Shown here: positions 1 to 8,103 of the stretch, piece by piece
Numbering within the stretch: position 1 is the stretch's first letter
How the letters are laid out: each line of letters opens with the position of its first letter
Source of the DNA: Caryophanales bacterium UBA6879
GTDB taxonomy: Bacteria > Bacillota_I > Bacilli_A > RFN20 > CAG-288
Direction: 5' to 3'
Length of the DNA stretch: 37,155 bases
Assembly: GCA_002449135.1 (NCBI GenBank)
Contig: DKCH01000002.1
Coordinates: forward strand, 1-37,155
Notes under the pieces: generated by a model
The model's input: only the letters and a program-made list of their open reading frames with translations
Database searches by the model: none
Told to the model about the DNA's origin: nothing
Program-made: the position numbers and the translations under genes

Positions 1-1431
1 TAAAGCTTCATCTGCTTTAGTTACTAATATAGGTTTTAATAAAATAGATCCTATTCTTAATACTTCTACTAAGACATACATAGTTTCATCTAATAAATCT
101 TTTTTATTAGGATCCTTAGCTAAAACCCAAGGAGTAGAATCTTGAATAAATTTATTACCTAAATCTAATAGTGACATAACATCACTAGCTCCTTTAGTAA
201 GATTATAAATATCCATGTCAGCTTCATATGTTTTAATAGTTTCTTCTATGTTTTTATATAAAGTAATTGTAGCTAAATTAGATGGCTCTTTATATTGAGG
301 AATCACACCATCATAATATTTCTTAATCATAGAAATAGTACGATTCAATAAATTACCATAATTATTTACTAAATCATTATTAATTCTTTCAATAAATTGT
401 TTAGGAGTAAATGTACCATCTTCACCTATTTGTACTTCTCTAACCATATAATAACGTAAGGCATCTAAAGAATATCTTTCAATTAATGGTAATGGTGAAG
501 GTGCATTACCTAAAGATTTAGAAAGTTTAACACCTGATCTAGTAAGTAATAAACCATGAATATAAATAGTATCTGGTAAGCGTAAACCTAAAGCCATTAA
601 TAATATTGGCCAATATATTGAATGGAATCTATTGATTTCTCTTCCGGCAAATTGAACAATTGTAGAATCTTTACCCCAAAACTTATTAAACAAAGTTTCA
701 TCATTAGAAAGATAACCTAAAGCAGAAATATAATTTAACAAAGCATCAATCCAAACATAAATTACCTGTTTAGGATCTTCTTTAATAGGAACACCCCAAC
801 TAAGTTCACTTCTAGTAATACATAAATCCTCTAAACCAGGTTTAATAAAAGTATTTAACATTTCATTTAATTTACCACCTGGTTCGAAATTAGGATGTGT
901 TTTATAAAATTCAAGTAACTGAGGAACATACTTTTTACAATTTAAAAAATAAGCTTCTTGAGTTTCAGTATGTACTTCTCTACCACAATCTGGACATAAA
1001 TGTTTTTCACCAACTTGAGAATCTGTCCAAAATGATTCACAAGAAGTACAATACCAACCTTTATATTCACCTAAATAAATATCACCTTGATTTAAAAGCT
1101 TAGTAAAAACCTTTTGAACAACTTCCATATGTTCTTTAGAGGTTGTACGTATAAACTTATTATATGAGATATCTAATTTTTTCCAGTTTTCTTGGAAATT
1201 TAAGTAAACATGATCAACAAACTCTTGAGGAGTCATATTATTTTTACTAGCATTCTTAGCAATTTTTTCACCATGTTCATCAGCGCCAGTTAAAAAGAAA
1301 ACATCATTTCCCTTTAAGCGTTCATATCTAGCTAAAGTATCAGAAATTACTTCACAGTAAGCATGCCCAATATGTAAATTAGCTGATGCATAATAAATAG
1401 GGGTTGTAATATAAAAACATTTCTTTTCCAT
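1..1431 (-). CDS. metG: Methionyl-tRNA synthetase, C-terminus beyond left edge
   Basis: Class I aminoacyl-tRNA synthetase that charges tRNA-Met in the cytoplasm. The frame reads open from an ATG at 1431 to the first base of the window, giving 477 residues without the C-terminus. Near the N-terminus it shows CFYITTPIYYASANLHIGHA, which contains the HIGH ATP-binding signature. A zinc knuckle follows with two Cys pairs (CTSC and CPDC), then VIYVWIDALLNY and GREINRFHSIYWP, and the KMSKS loop appears as KLSKSLGN. These are diagnostic for MetG of the zinc-containing type. The start is preceded by AAGGAGAA at suitable spacing. Whether the missing end carries a C-terminal tRNA-binding domain cannot be seen. 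Identification is secure. Confidence 0.97.
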   Translation of the reverse strand, partial: MEKKCFYITTPIYYASANLHIGHAYCEVISDTLARYERLKGNDVFFLTGADEHGEKIAKNASKNNMTPQEFVDHVYLNFQENWKKLDISYNKFIRTTSKEHMEVVQKVFTKLLNQGDIYLGEYKGWYCTSCESFWTDSQVGEKHLCPDCGREVHTETQEAYFLNCKKYVPQLLEFYKTHPNFEPGGKLNEMLNTFIKPGLEDLCITRSELSWGVPIKEDPKQVIYVWIDALLNYISALGYLSNDETLFNKFWGKDSTIVQFAGREINRFHSIYWPILLMALGLRLPDTIYIHGLLLTRSGVKLSKSLGNAPSPLPLIERYSLDALRYYMVREVQIGEDGTFTPKQFIERINNDLVNNYGNLLNRTISMIKKYYDGVIPQYKEPSNLATITLYKNIEETIKTYEADMDIYNLTKGASDVMSLLDLGNKFIQDSTPWVLAKDPNKKDLLDETMYVLVEVLRIGSILLKPILVTKADEAL

Positions 1432-1544
1432 AAATTAAGTTCTCCTTAATATCAAAAAAATTATATCAAATTTAAGCTTAAAAGGCTTCTAAAGAAAAAC
1501 ATTAAAGATTAAAAGTATAATATTAACAAAAAATATTATATAGA

Positions 1545-1582
1545 ATTAAAAAAAGCTCATAAGTTTAATAACTTAAGAGCTT
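1545..1582 (-). terminator. Rho-independent terminator of rpmE
   Basis: On the minus strand AAGCTC and GAGCTT arms (with further A/T pairs inside) form a hairpin followed by a run of seven T. It lies just after the rpmE stop and before metG, so it separates the two genes. Confidence 0.8.
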
Positions 1583-1592
1583 ACTAGCATAA

Positions 1593-1805
1593 TTACTTAG
1601 CTTCTTTTTTACCGTACTTCTTATTGAAACGATCAATTCTACCATCAGAGACATTAGAACCAATCTTACCAGTGAAGAATGAGTGGCAATTAGAGCAAGT
1701 ATCAACTCTAATTTCTTTTAAAACTGAACCAGTTTCAAAAGTAGTTCCACAGTTAACACAGGTAACCTTGCAACGGTGATATTCAGGATGAATTCCTTTT
1801 TTCAT
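1593..1805 (-). CDS. rpmE: 50S ribosomal protein L31, zinc type
   Basis: Ribosomal large-subunit protein of 70 residues. It begins MKKGIHPEYH, has the conserved CSNCHSFFTGK segment and ends with the GRIDRFNKKYGKK tail typical of L31. Cys16, Cys19, Cys37 and Cys40 make two CxxC pairs, so this is the zinc-binding form; Cys12 is extra. The first pair is CxxC, where E. coli L31 has CxC. A longer reading from 1823 is possible, but AAAGGAG sits directly before the ATG at 1805, which settles the start. The gene is monocistronic, with its own promoter and terminator. Confidence 0.96.
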   Translation of the reverse strand: MKKGIHPEYHRCKVTCVNCGTTFETGSVLKEIRVDTCSNCHSFFTGKIGSNVSDGRIDRFNKKYGKKEAK

Positions 1806-1822
1806 ATAAAGTTCTCCTTTCA

Positions 1823-1838
1823 CTTGGATTTTGCCAAG
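1823..1838 (-). promoter_or_regulatory. Small hairpin in the rpmE leader
   Basis: CTTGG and CCAAG arms with a six-base loop lie between the predicted transcription start and the rpmE ribosome binding site. Leader hairpins before rpmE are known in Firmicutes (L31 leader motifs). Assignment to that family is only a guess because the hairpin is short. Confidence 0.3.
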
Positions 1839-1856
1839 CTTTTAACTTGCGTAGCT

Positions 1857-1886
1857 ATTATATAAAAAATTGGGTGATAAATTCAA
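1857..1886 (-). promoter_or_regulatory. rpmE promoter
   Basis: On the minus strand TTGAAT (1881-1886) and TATAAT (1857-1862) are separated by 18 bp. This places the start about 45 nt before the rpmE start codon. Confidence 0.65.
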
Positions 1887-1926
1887 CTAAATTATTATAT
1901 AATTAAGCGATTGGAGATTTTTATTT

Positions 1927-2199
1927 ATGGAAAGAGAAACTTTTAAAGAAGATCGTATAGATGTCATATTATTATTATTAATCTTTTTATTCGGTTGGTT
2001 AGGTATTGATAAACTATATACATTAGGTTTTAAACAAGGTTGGAAATTATTTGTAATTAAATTCTTGGCTAACTTTATTTTTATCGGCGAACTTTGGAAC
2101 ATCTTAGATTTCATTATGGCTTTATTTAAAAGATATGAAGCTGATCCAAGAGAATATTTACAACAAATTGAAGATAATAATACAAAATCAAAACGCTAA
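1927..2199 (+). CDS. TM2-domain membrane protein
   Basis: Small 90-residue membrane protein. After a charged N-terminus come two hydrophobic segments (about residues 12-35 and 45-66) joined by a short loop, with the sequence FGWLGIDKLYTLGFKQGWK. This glycine-rich turn with a conserved Asp and Tyr is the hallmark of the TM2 domain. The tail is charged and cytoplasmic-looking. TM2 proteins are widespread in Bacilli and have no settled function. GGAG lies before the start, with a likely TATAAT at 1898-1903. Its stop codon overlaps the stop of the convergent gene at 2196, with no terminator between them. Confidence 0.85.
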   Translation: MERETFKEDRIDVILLLLIFLFGWLGIDKLYTLGFKQGWKLFVIKFLANFIFIGELWNILDFIMALFKRYEADPREYLQQIEDNNTKSKR

Positions 2200-5100
2200 T
2201 TTTTTCTAATTAAGCTTAATTTGCCCTGATTTTCATTTATTAAATTTTTACTTATTAAATAATTTTTTGCTTGATAAAATAAAGAAATAAAGTCAATATT
2301 ATTTTCTTCTAAGGATAAAATTCTAGAAATCCTTTTTATTAAAGTTACTTCACTTAAAAAAGTAAATGGTTCTAAATAAAGTAAAATACCATTAGCAATT
2401 TCATAAAAAGAAATAGATGATAAGTTTCTTAAATTTTGATTAGATTTTCTTAAAGGTGTTTTTTCAAGTTCATAATTATCTTTTAAATTATATAAAGGAA
2501 TCATTGCATCAATTTCATCCAAAGTCATAAAATACTTAACTCTTTTTTGTTGTTCATATGAAAGATTATCAATTTTTTGTTCTTCTAATAACTTTTTTTG
2601 ATCAAAAAAAGACAAATCATAAGTTAACATTTTAATACTTAAATCCTCATAAACTAAAAATGGAAGTAAATATAAATAACTAGTCTTTAAACGATACTTA
2701 ATTAACAATAAATAATTTAAATCATTAAGTTCTTGAGAACTTAATTTAGTATCATTTTCAACTTTTAATATATATGATTTATTTTGATATTCAAAATAAA
2801 AAGGAACTGTTAAACTATTATCAATTTTCTTGTTAAGTTCTACTTTAATATTATTTCTTTTAAAAGCATTTAATATCTTTAATTTGATAAAAGAATCTAA
2901 GTAATCAAATTGTTTAAAAGTTTCCATGTCATATTCTAAAGAAAATTTAAAAGTAGGAACTATTTCAAAATTATTTTGCTTAGAAGAAATAAAAATAACC
3001 TTCTCCGCAAAAGTTAAAAGATAAAGTAAATCAAACTCATCAAAATCATAATCAAGATCAATAACTAATAAATCAAACTTATACTTTCTAAATACATATA
3101 AATCATTGATAGGCTTCAATTCTAATGGATATAAATGATAAATAAGATTAAAAGCCAAAGAAAAACTTCTTTCTTGAGAATAAAATAAAGAAGAATAATT
3201 TTCATACTTTAATCTTTCTAAAATCTGATTAAAAGAAGGAAACTCTAATTTTTCTTTACGATAAGAATTAAAAGATTCTATTACTGAAGATTCATAATTA
3301 AAGGCTTTTGTAAAATAAGAAGAAACTAATTCGTGATCAAGTTTATTTAAAGAATATAAATTATCTAAAACATTTTCTTTTTTAAAGATATTTAAAATAA
3401 TTTCTTGATATAAACTTGCTAAATAATTATTGTCAAAATTTTTAAAGTTTCTATTTTCCTTACTCAAAAAATCTACACTTTTTTTCAAAAAAGGTGAGGC
3501 TTTTTTTAATAAAGAATTAAAAGAAATAGCTAAAGCAAAATTATCCTGATTCTCATTTAATAATTCACTTAAGAAATTATTAGTTTCTTCAAAAGTCCCA
3601 TTTTTAAAATCAAACAATGATTTATCAAAAATAATCTCAAACTTACTTATTTCTTTTAAAATATCATTAGTCAATACATTGCTTTTTGATAAACATTCAT
3701 TAAAAACATCTCTAAATTCTTTAGAAGAAAAATATAAGCTAGAAAATTCATTATTGTAATTTAATTCAGGATTATTTATTCTTACTTTTTTAAATTCTTC
3801 TAAAAAACTATTTATATTTAATAAATTATTTAAACCATCAATAGTCACTTCTTCATTATTAAAAACCTTTAATAAAGCTTCTTTATTAACTTTGATTTCA
3901 CCTTCATTTAAATAATATTTGTCAATTAAAATTATTAATGTTTTATAAGTCTTTTTAAATGGAGTTATTTTAATAATAGATTTTAATTGTTTTTTTAATT
4001 CTCTTTCTAATTTTTTATTTTTTAAACTATCTAAAATATTTTTAAAATCAAAAGTCCAGATATCTTTTTTACAAGCTATATCAATAGAAAGTCTAATAGA
4101 AGCTTGTATACGATAATTCTCTATCAATTTATGAATAAGATCTAAAATTTCTTGAGAAAAATTAAAAGAAAAATACTTATTATCAAAAGGAAAATATTTT
4201 CTATAAATATCAAAATATTTAATATAATTTAAGTATTCATAAAGAGTATTAAAAGTTGAAAACTTCGTTAATTTAATCTGAGATTTATCTATTATTTTTT
4301 CTAATAGATTAAAATTTTCTTTTAATTTGTTAATAAAGGATTTAAAAATTGAATAATCTTCTTTTTTTACTATTGGATTAATTAAATAAAATTTATTATC
4401 GATTCTTTTATGATCTTGATAATAATTAGATTCCTTAATAAAATCAATAAAATCCAAATCTAATAAATAATAATTAAAAGTATAATCAAACACTTCATTA
4501 AATTTAAATATTTCCGTGCTTTTATCATAATATTTATAATAATTTAAAAATAACTCACTGTTATTTTCATCAAAAATTGAATGAATATTTTGTAAACTAA
4601 AATCTTTTTGCTGATATTCTTTTATTAAATCGTTAATTTCACTTTTCTTCAATTCTAAATCGTTTAAAGGAACAATATAAGGATCTTGTTTAAATTTTTC
4701 TAAACAAACAGTAACTAAAGAATCAGTAGAGGTTAAATCAAAAGGAGGAAAATAATAATCTAAATATTTCCTATTAAAGTATTCTTTAGCTTTTTTTATT
4801 TCATTATTGCTCTTTGTAACAAACAAAATATTTTGTTTTTTTAGTATATATTCATTAATAATATGTAATAAAAAGTTTTCTAAATAAATTTTATCTTTTT
4901 CTAAATTTAAAATAGAAGTGCTTTCCAATTGATTTAAAGCTTTTTTAATATATTCCGGTTCAAGATTACGCAAATTAAAATTCAAATTCTTATTTTCATT
5001 TTTCTTTTCTATGGTTTTAAAAACCTCATTTGAAGAATAATTAGTTGATTTAATAAAAGAATATAAAACATGCTTTCTCAGTTCCTTTTCAATATCTAAA

Positions 5101-5756
5101 TTTACTAAAACCATATTTGAATCTAGAGCAAAATTAGTTTTACTTAGCAAAGTATTAGTTTCTTTTACGTATTTATCAATTCTAAAATCATAATCTTGAT
5201 AAGTTAAATCAAGAGAATACATTTCATTAAATTCATCTATTAATCCATTATTAAAAATTGGACTTGGTGAAATAAGTTCTAATAAATATTCATTATCTTT
5301 TTTTATTATTTTTACTTTAAAAAATACTAAAGGAGCATTAATGATTTCTTTAATACCTTTTTTATTAAAATATAAAAAACAACAAGCTAAATACATACTA
5401 TTAGAATTGCTTGCTTTTAAAAGATAATTCTCTTGTTCTAAAGGCTTAACATTAGTAGTGACTTCATTTGCTAATAAAACATTTTTAACTTTTAAAGTTA
5501 TTTCTTGACGCGAATACTTTTCCTTTTTCTCAATAGGAAAATTTAAAAATGTTAAATCTTCATTATTTAAATCACTAGAAAAATAATTTATAAACCTTAT
5601 TTTATTATGAACATTTAAAAGCTCTAATAACTGAGCCCAAGAAGAAGAAATAATATCTAAACAATAACTTCTAACACCTGAAAAATCACAAAGATATGAT
5701 TCTTCTTTTTGACTCTTAATCTTTTTAATTAACTCTATAAGTTTTAGGCTTTCCAT
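2196..5756 (-). CDS. DUF4011/SF1-helicase-like protein, motifs eroded
   Basis: A 1186-residue protein very rich in Lys, Asn, Phe and Leu. Its architecture recalls the large DUF4011-type superfamily 1 helicases that end in a Vsr/PD-(D/E)XK-like domain. Residues 141-185 (APLVFFKVK onward, with PIFNNGLIDEF) match the DUF4011 pattern. Residues 310-327 (ILFVTKSNNEIKKAKEYF) match the strand and helix after the first helicase motif. FDLLVIDLDYD (894-904) followed by AEKVIFISSKQ (917-927) sits where FDLVIFDEASQ and VVVVGDPKQ normally occur. About residues 957-1038 resemble the terminal nuclease-like domain. The Walker A loop is absent (STSILNLEKDKIYLEN replaces GPPGTGKS), the DEAS box is lost, and the second RecA domain seems missing. 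It is therefore probably not an ATPase. No Shine-Dalgarno is visible; TATAAT lies 9 nt before the ATG. The family call rests on remembered patterns. Confidence 0.6.
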   Translation of the reverse strand: MESLKLIELIKKIKSQKEESYLCDFSGVRSYCLDIISSSWAQLLELLNVHNKIRFINYFSSDLNNEDLTFLNFPIEKKEKYSRQEITLKVKNVLLANEVTTNVKPLEQENYLLKASNSNSMYLACCFLYFNKKGIKEIINAPLVFFKVKIIKKDNEYLLELISPSPIFNNGLIDEFNEMYSLDLTYQDYDFRIDKYVKETNTLLSKTNFALDSNMVLVNLDIEKELRKHVLYSFIKSTNYSSNEVFKTIEKKNENKNLNFNLRNLEPEYIKKALNQLESTSILNLEKDKIYLENFLLHIINEYILKKQNILFVTKSNNEIKKAKEYFNRKYLDYYFPPFDLTSTDSLVTVCLEKFKQDPYIVPLNDLELKKSEINDLIKEYQQKDFSLQNIHSIFDENNSELFLNYYKYYDKSTEIFKFNEVFDYTFNYYLLDLDFIDFIKESNYYQDHKRIDNKFYLINPIVKKEDYSIFKSFINKLKENFNLLEKIIDKSQIKLTKFSTFNTLYEYLNYIKYFDIYRKYFPFDNKYFSFNFSQEILDLIHKLIENYRIQASIRLSIDIACKKDIWTFDFKNILDSLKNKKLERELKKQLKSIIKITPFKKTYKTLIILIDKYYLNEGEIKVNKEALLKVFNNEEVTIDGLNNLLNINSFLEEFKKVRINNPELNYNNEFSSLYFSSKEFRDVFNECLSKSNVLTNDILKEISKFEIIFDKSLFDFKNGTFEETNNFLSELLNENQDNFALAISFNSLLKKASPFLKKSVDFLSKENRNFKNFDNNYLASLYQEIILNIFKKENVLDNLYSLNKLDHELVSSYFTKAFNYESSVIESFNSYRKEKLEFPSFNQILERLKYENYSSLFYSQERSFSLAFNLIYHLYPLELKPINDLYVFRKYKFDLLVIDLDYDFDEFDLLYLLTFAEKVIFISSKQNNFEIVPTFKFSLEYDMETFKQFDYLDSFIKLKILNAFKRNNIKVELNKKIDNSLTVPFYFEYQNKSYILKVENDTKLSSQELNDLNYLLLIKYRLKTSYLYLLPFLVYEDLSIKMLTYDLSFFDQKKLLEEQKIDNLSYEQQKRVKYFMTLDEIDAMIPLYNLKDNYELEKTPLRKSNQNLRNLSSISFYEIANGILLYLEPFTFLSEVTLIKRISRILSLEENNIDFISLFYQAKNYLISKNLINENQGKLSLIRKN

Positions 5757-5765
5757 ATCTACTTA

Positions 5766-5771
5766 ATTATA
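5766..5771 (-). promoter_or_regulatory. -10 element adjoining the start of the helicase-like gene
   Basis: TATAAT on the minus strand ends 9 nt before the ATG at 5756, so transcription would begin only 2-3 nt before the start codon. No good -35 box and no ribosome binding site are visible. Confidence 0.5.
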
Positions 5772-5822
5772 CCTTATAAACTATATTAGCTAGTAATTTA
5801 AAATGTGCTAAACTTAAGGAGT

Positions 5823-6437
5823 ATGAAAACTAAATTAGTTAATTTTAATTCAATAGAAGCAATTAAAGCCTTACAAAATGAAGAAGTTATTGCTTTTCCT
5901 ACCGAAACAGTTTATGGCTTAGCCTGCATTTCTACTTCACTAAAAGCTTTTAATGAGTTAGTAAAAATAAAAAAGAGACCAGCTAACAAACCTTTTACTT
6001 TAATGGGAGGTAGTAACTTTAAATTTGAGGATTACTGCTATTTAGACAATAAAATTCTAAGAGTAATTCACAAATTTGTCCCTGGTCCAATTACTTTATT
6101 ATTAAAACCAAAAGAAAATCTTCCTTATCAAATTACTTTAAATACTAAAGCAATTGGTATAAGAATCTCTAATTCACCTAAACTGCAAGATTTTATAAAT
6201 AAAGTCGGAACTCCTTTATTAGTTCCTTCAGCAAATATTTCTGGTAATAAACCTTTAGTAACTGCTAAAGAAGTCTACGACCAATTTAATGGAGAAATAC
6301 CTTATATTATTGATGATATTTGTAATAATAGCTTACCTTCCACTATTATAGATTTATCAATAAAAGACCAAATAAAATTAGTAAGACAAGGTGAATTAAG
6401 TTTCGAAGAAGTTCTTAAAACATATAAAGGGGAATAA
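5823..6437 (+). CDS. tsaC: Threonylcarbamoyl-AMP synthase (TsaC/Sua5 family)
   Basis: Makes threonylcarbamoyl-AMP from threonine, bicarbonate and ATP, the first step of the universal t6A37 modification of ANN-decoding tRNAs. The 204-residue protein has the YrdC-domain signatures: PTETVYGLAC near the N-terminus, KIKKRPANKPFTL, the segment VPGPITLLL, GIRISNSP and VPSANISG. It lacks the extra C-terminal domain of long Sua5 proteins. The start is uncertain. The ATG at 5823 has AAGGAG only one base upstream, which is too close for normal initiation. An in-frame GTG at 5805 would add six residues but has no binding site. The ATG is preferred because it fits family length. rpiB follows after one base, so the two are co-transcribed. 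Confidence 0.93.
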   Translation: MKTKLVNFNSIEAIKALQNEEVIAFPTETVYGLACISTSLKAFNELVKIKKRPANKPFTLMGGSNFKFEDYCYLDNKILRVIHKFVPGPITLLLKPKENLPYQITLNTKAIGIRISNSPKLQDFINKVGTPLLVPSANISGNKPLVTAKEVYDQFNGEIPYIIDDICNNSLPSTIIDLSIKDQIKLVRQGELSFEEVLKTYKGE

Positions 6438-6438
6438 C

Positions 6439-6900
6439 ATGGAAAAACTAAGATTAGCTATCGGTTCAGATCATGGTGGGTTTGAATTAAAAAAATACTT
6501 ATTAGAAGAATTAATAAAAGAAGGATACGAAATTAATGATTTAGGAACCTATTCTCTTGAATCATGTAATTATCCAACCTACGCTTTTAAAGTAGCTGAA
6601 CAAGTTAAAAATAAAGAAGCTGATTTTGGAATCGTTATCTGTACATCTGGTGAAGGAGTTTGCATCTGTGCTAACAAAGTTAAAGGAATAAGATGTGGAC
6701 TAGCTTATAATTTAGAAGTTGCTAAATTAATAAGAGAACATAATAATTGTAACTGCATTGCTTTTGGTGCTAAATATATAACTAAACAAGAAGCTTTAGA
6801 AGCAGTCAAAATATTCTTAAACACTCCTTTTGGTCAAGGTAGACACCAAACAAGAGTTGATTTAATCACCTCTTATGAAGAAGAACATTTTAAAAACTAA
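6439..6900 (+). CDS. rpiB: Ribose-5-phosphate isomerase B
   Basis: Interconverts ribose 5-phosphate and ribulose 5-phosphate in the pentose phosphate pathway. The 153-residue length fits the RpiB/LacAB family. Visible signatures are GSDHGGFELK (Asp11, His12), the catalytic-cysteine loop ICTSGEGVCICANK with Cys68, VKGIRCGLAYN, and REHNNCNCIAFGA carrying the second conserved His. The phosphate loop reads CTSGEG where most family members have CGTGIG, a modest deviation. Seven Cys residues are unusually many. It starts one base after tsaC, with AAAGGGG overlapping the end of that gene. A sugar-phosphate isomerase for an allied hexose or allose phosphate cannot be excluded. Confidence 0.92.
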   Translation: MEKLRLAIGSDHGGFELKKYLLEELIKEGYEINDLGTYSLESCNYPTYAFKVAEQVKNKEADFGIVICTSGEGVCICANKVKGIRCGLAYNLEVAKLIREHNNCNCIAFGAKYITKQEALEAVKIFLNTPFGQGRHQTRVDLITSYEEEHFKN

Positions 6901-6987
6901 ATAATTTTAAATATAAAAACATTAAATAACTTACTTAAAAAATAAACACAATTTTTAACAAATAATTAAATATATAATAATTCTTAT

Positions 6988-7491
6988 TTATTTTTGATTA
7001 GAGATATTATTAGAAACATTTTTAGAAGGATCTTTAGAAGAGTTTTCAAAAACTTTATTAGAGAAATTCTTTTTTACTGGAATTACAATGCAATTATAGA
7101 AAAGACCTAGACAAAAACTAATAGCAACAGAAACTTCTAGAAGATCTTCATAACTTTCTTTATATGACATAGTAGGTGGACTAAGCAAATCATTATTATA
7201 ACCATAAACTTTTAATGCAAAAAATAATCCTACAGCAAATAAAATAATTTTCAAGAAAATTCTTACACCAAATGGAACTTTACGATAAACTTCTTTCAAA
7301 GATTGTGCTAGTAAAATAAAACCAAAAAGCATCCCAGCGCAACAATAAATACCACGTACTAATATGTCACGTCTAACAAATTCACTTTCATTTTCAACAG
7401 TAAAAATTACACAATTAAAATAGATTACAGTTATAATAAGACATAAAAGAATTAAAGCGAGTAAAATACATTTTTGTTTCTTTGTTATCAT
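6988..7491 (-). CDS. Four-helix membrane protein of unknown function
   Basis: A 167-residue protein with four predicted membrane segments, at about residues 8-31, 45-67, 77-98 and 118-140. It ends in a hydrophilic, Ser/Asn/Lys-rich tail. I recognise no family. The start at 7491 has AAAGGAGAAATT in front of it; this overlaps the stop codon of the upstream broken gene (7502-7901), so both belonged to one operon. A reading from 7527 would add 12 residues but ignores this binding site. No terminator is seen between its stop and rpiB, which converges on it across an 87-bp AT-only gap. Confidence 0.7.
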   Translation of the reverse strand: MITKKQKCILLALILLCLIITVIYFNCVIFTVENESEFVRRDILVRGIYCCAGMLFGFILLAQSLKEVYRKVPFGVRIFLKIILFAVGLFFALKVYGYNNDLLSPPTMSYKESYEDLLEVSVAISFCLGLFYNCIVIPVKKNFSNKVFENSSKDPSKNVSNNISNQK

Positions 7492-7501
7492 AATTTCTCC
7501 T

Positions 7502-7901
7502 TTATTTATTGACAAAAGCGACAGCACTTATAACAGCATCAATTTTTGGTTGATTAAAAATATACCATGGTAAATTTACAGAAATATATGGTGCTGAAGT
7601 TGAAAAAGTGATATCGGCAAATTCTAATAATCTACCACCTGTTTGATGAGAATAATATCCTGCAAAACTTGTTTTAATAACTGTTGAATAAACAGGCGCA
7701 AAATAAGCCCCCATAGTGAAATAGAAATTACTATAATTTTGCTTTAATAAAGCCTCTTGATTTCCATAATCAGGATCTGGTTTTGTTTCTACATATCTAT
7801 CAGTTTACTAAAACTAAATCATTGGTGTTAGAGAAACTCGAACAAAGGGGTGATAAAGTAAGCGCTAACAAAACAAGAGACAGCTTTTTGATATTTTTCA
7901 T
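7502..7901 (-). pseudogene. Secreted-protein gene broken by a -1 frameshift
   Basis: The minus strand starts with ATG at 7901 after AAAGGATG and encodes a signal-like N-terminus, MKNIKKLSLVLLALTLSPLC. This frame ends at TGA-TAG near 7801, after about 33 residues. From 7805 another frame carries on without a gap (TDRYVETKPDPDYGNQ...) to a stop at 7502, and includes a long plausible domain (TMGAYFAPVYSTVIKTSFAG and so on). One extra base in the AAA run around 7803-7806 would join both parts into a 131-residue secreted or membrane-anchored protein. Because TGA is followed directly by TAG, stop recoding is not a sufficient explanation. It could be a real mutation, a phase-variable site or a sequencing error. 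I recognise no family. Confidence 0.7.
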
Positions 7902-7924
7902 AGATATATCATCCTTTCATAACT

Positions 7925-7954
7925 TTATAATAAATGTTTTTTTAATTATGTCAA
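7925..7954 (-). promoter_or_regulatory. Promoter of the broken secreted-protein operon
   Basis: A perfect TTGACA (7949-7954) and TTATAA (7925-7930) lie 18 bp apart on the minus strand, a short distance before the start at 7901. Confidence 0.6.
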
Positions 7955-8052
7955 TTTTCAAAAAATTTTATATTTTTCAAAAATATAAAGTGCTAATCTA
8001 ATATTCATTCTATAGAATATAATTATTTAAAATTAAATTTTTAATTATTAAA

Positions 8053-8084
8053 AACAAAAAAAGATCGCCTAATAAGGCGACCTT
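8053..8084 (-). terminator. Terminator of the groESL operon
   Basis: On the minus strand GGTCGCCT and AGGCGATC form an 8-bp GC-containing stem with a four-base loop. A seven-T run and further T-rich sequence follow. Confidence 0.9.
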
Positions 8085-8103
8085 TTCAAAGCTAATTTTT
8101 AGA

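Noticed and set aside
897..1103. 68-codon plus-strand frame
   Set aside because: It lies antisense inside metG, has no ribosome binding site and has a low-complexity composition.
7795..7810. TGA read as Trp (Mycoplasma code) to rescue the broken gene
   Set aside because: The TGA is followed at once by TAG in the same frame, and TGA ends other genes such as the RelB-like one.
7995..8020. Short ATTCTATAGAAT palindrome
   Set aside because: AT-only, between two minus-strand units and without a nearby promoter it would control; expected by chance in DNA this AT-rich.
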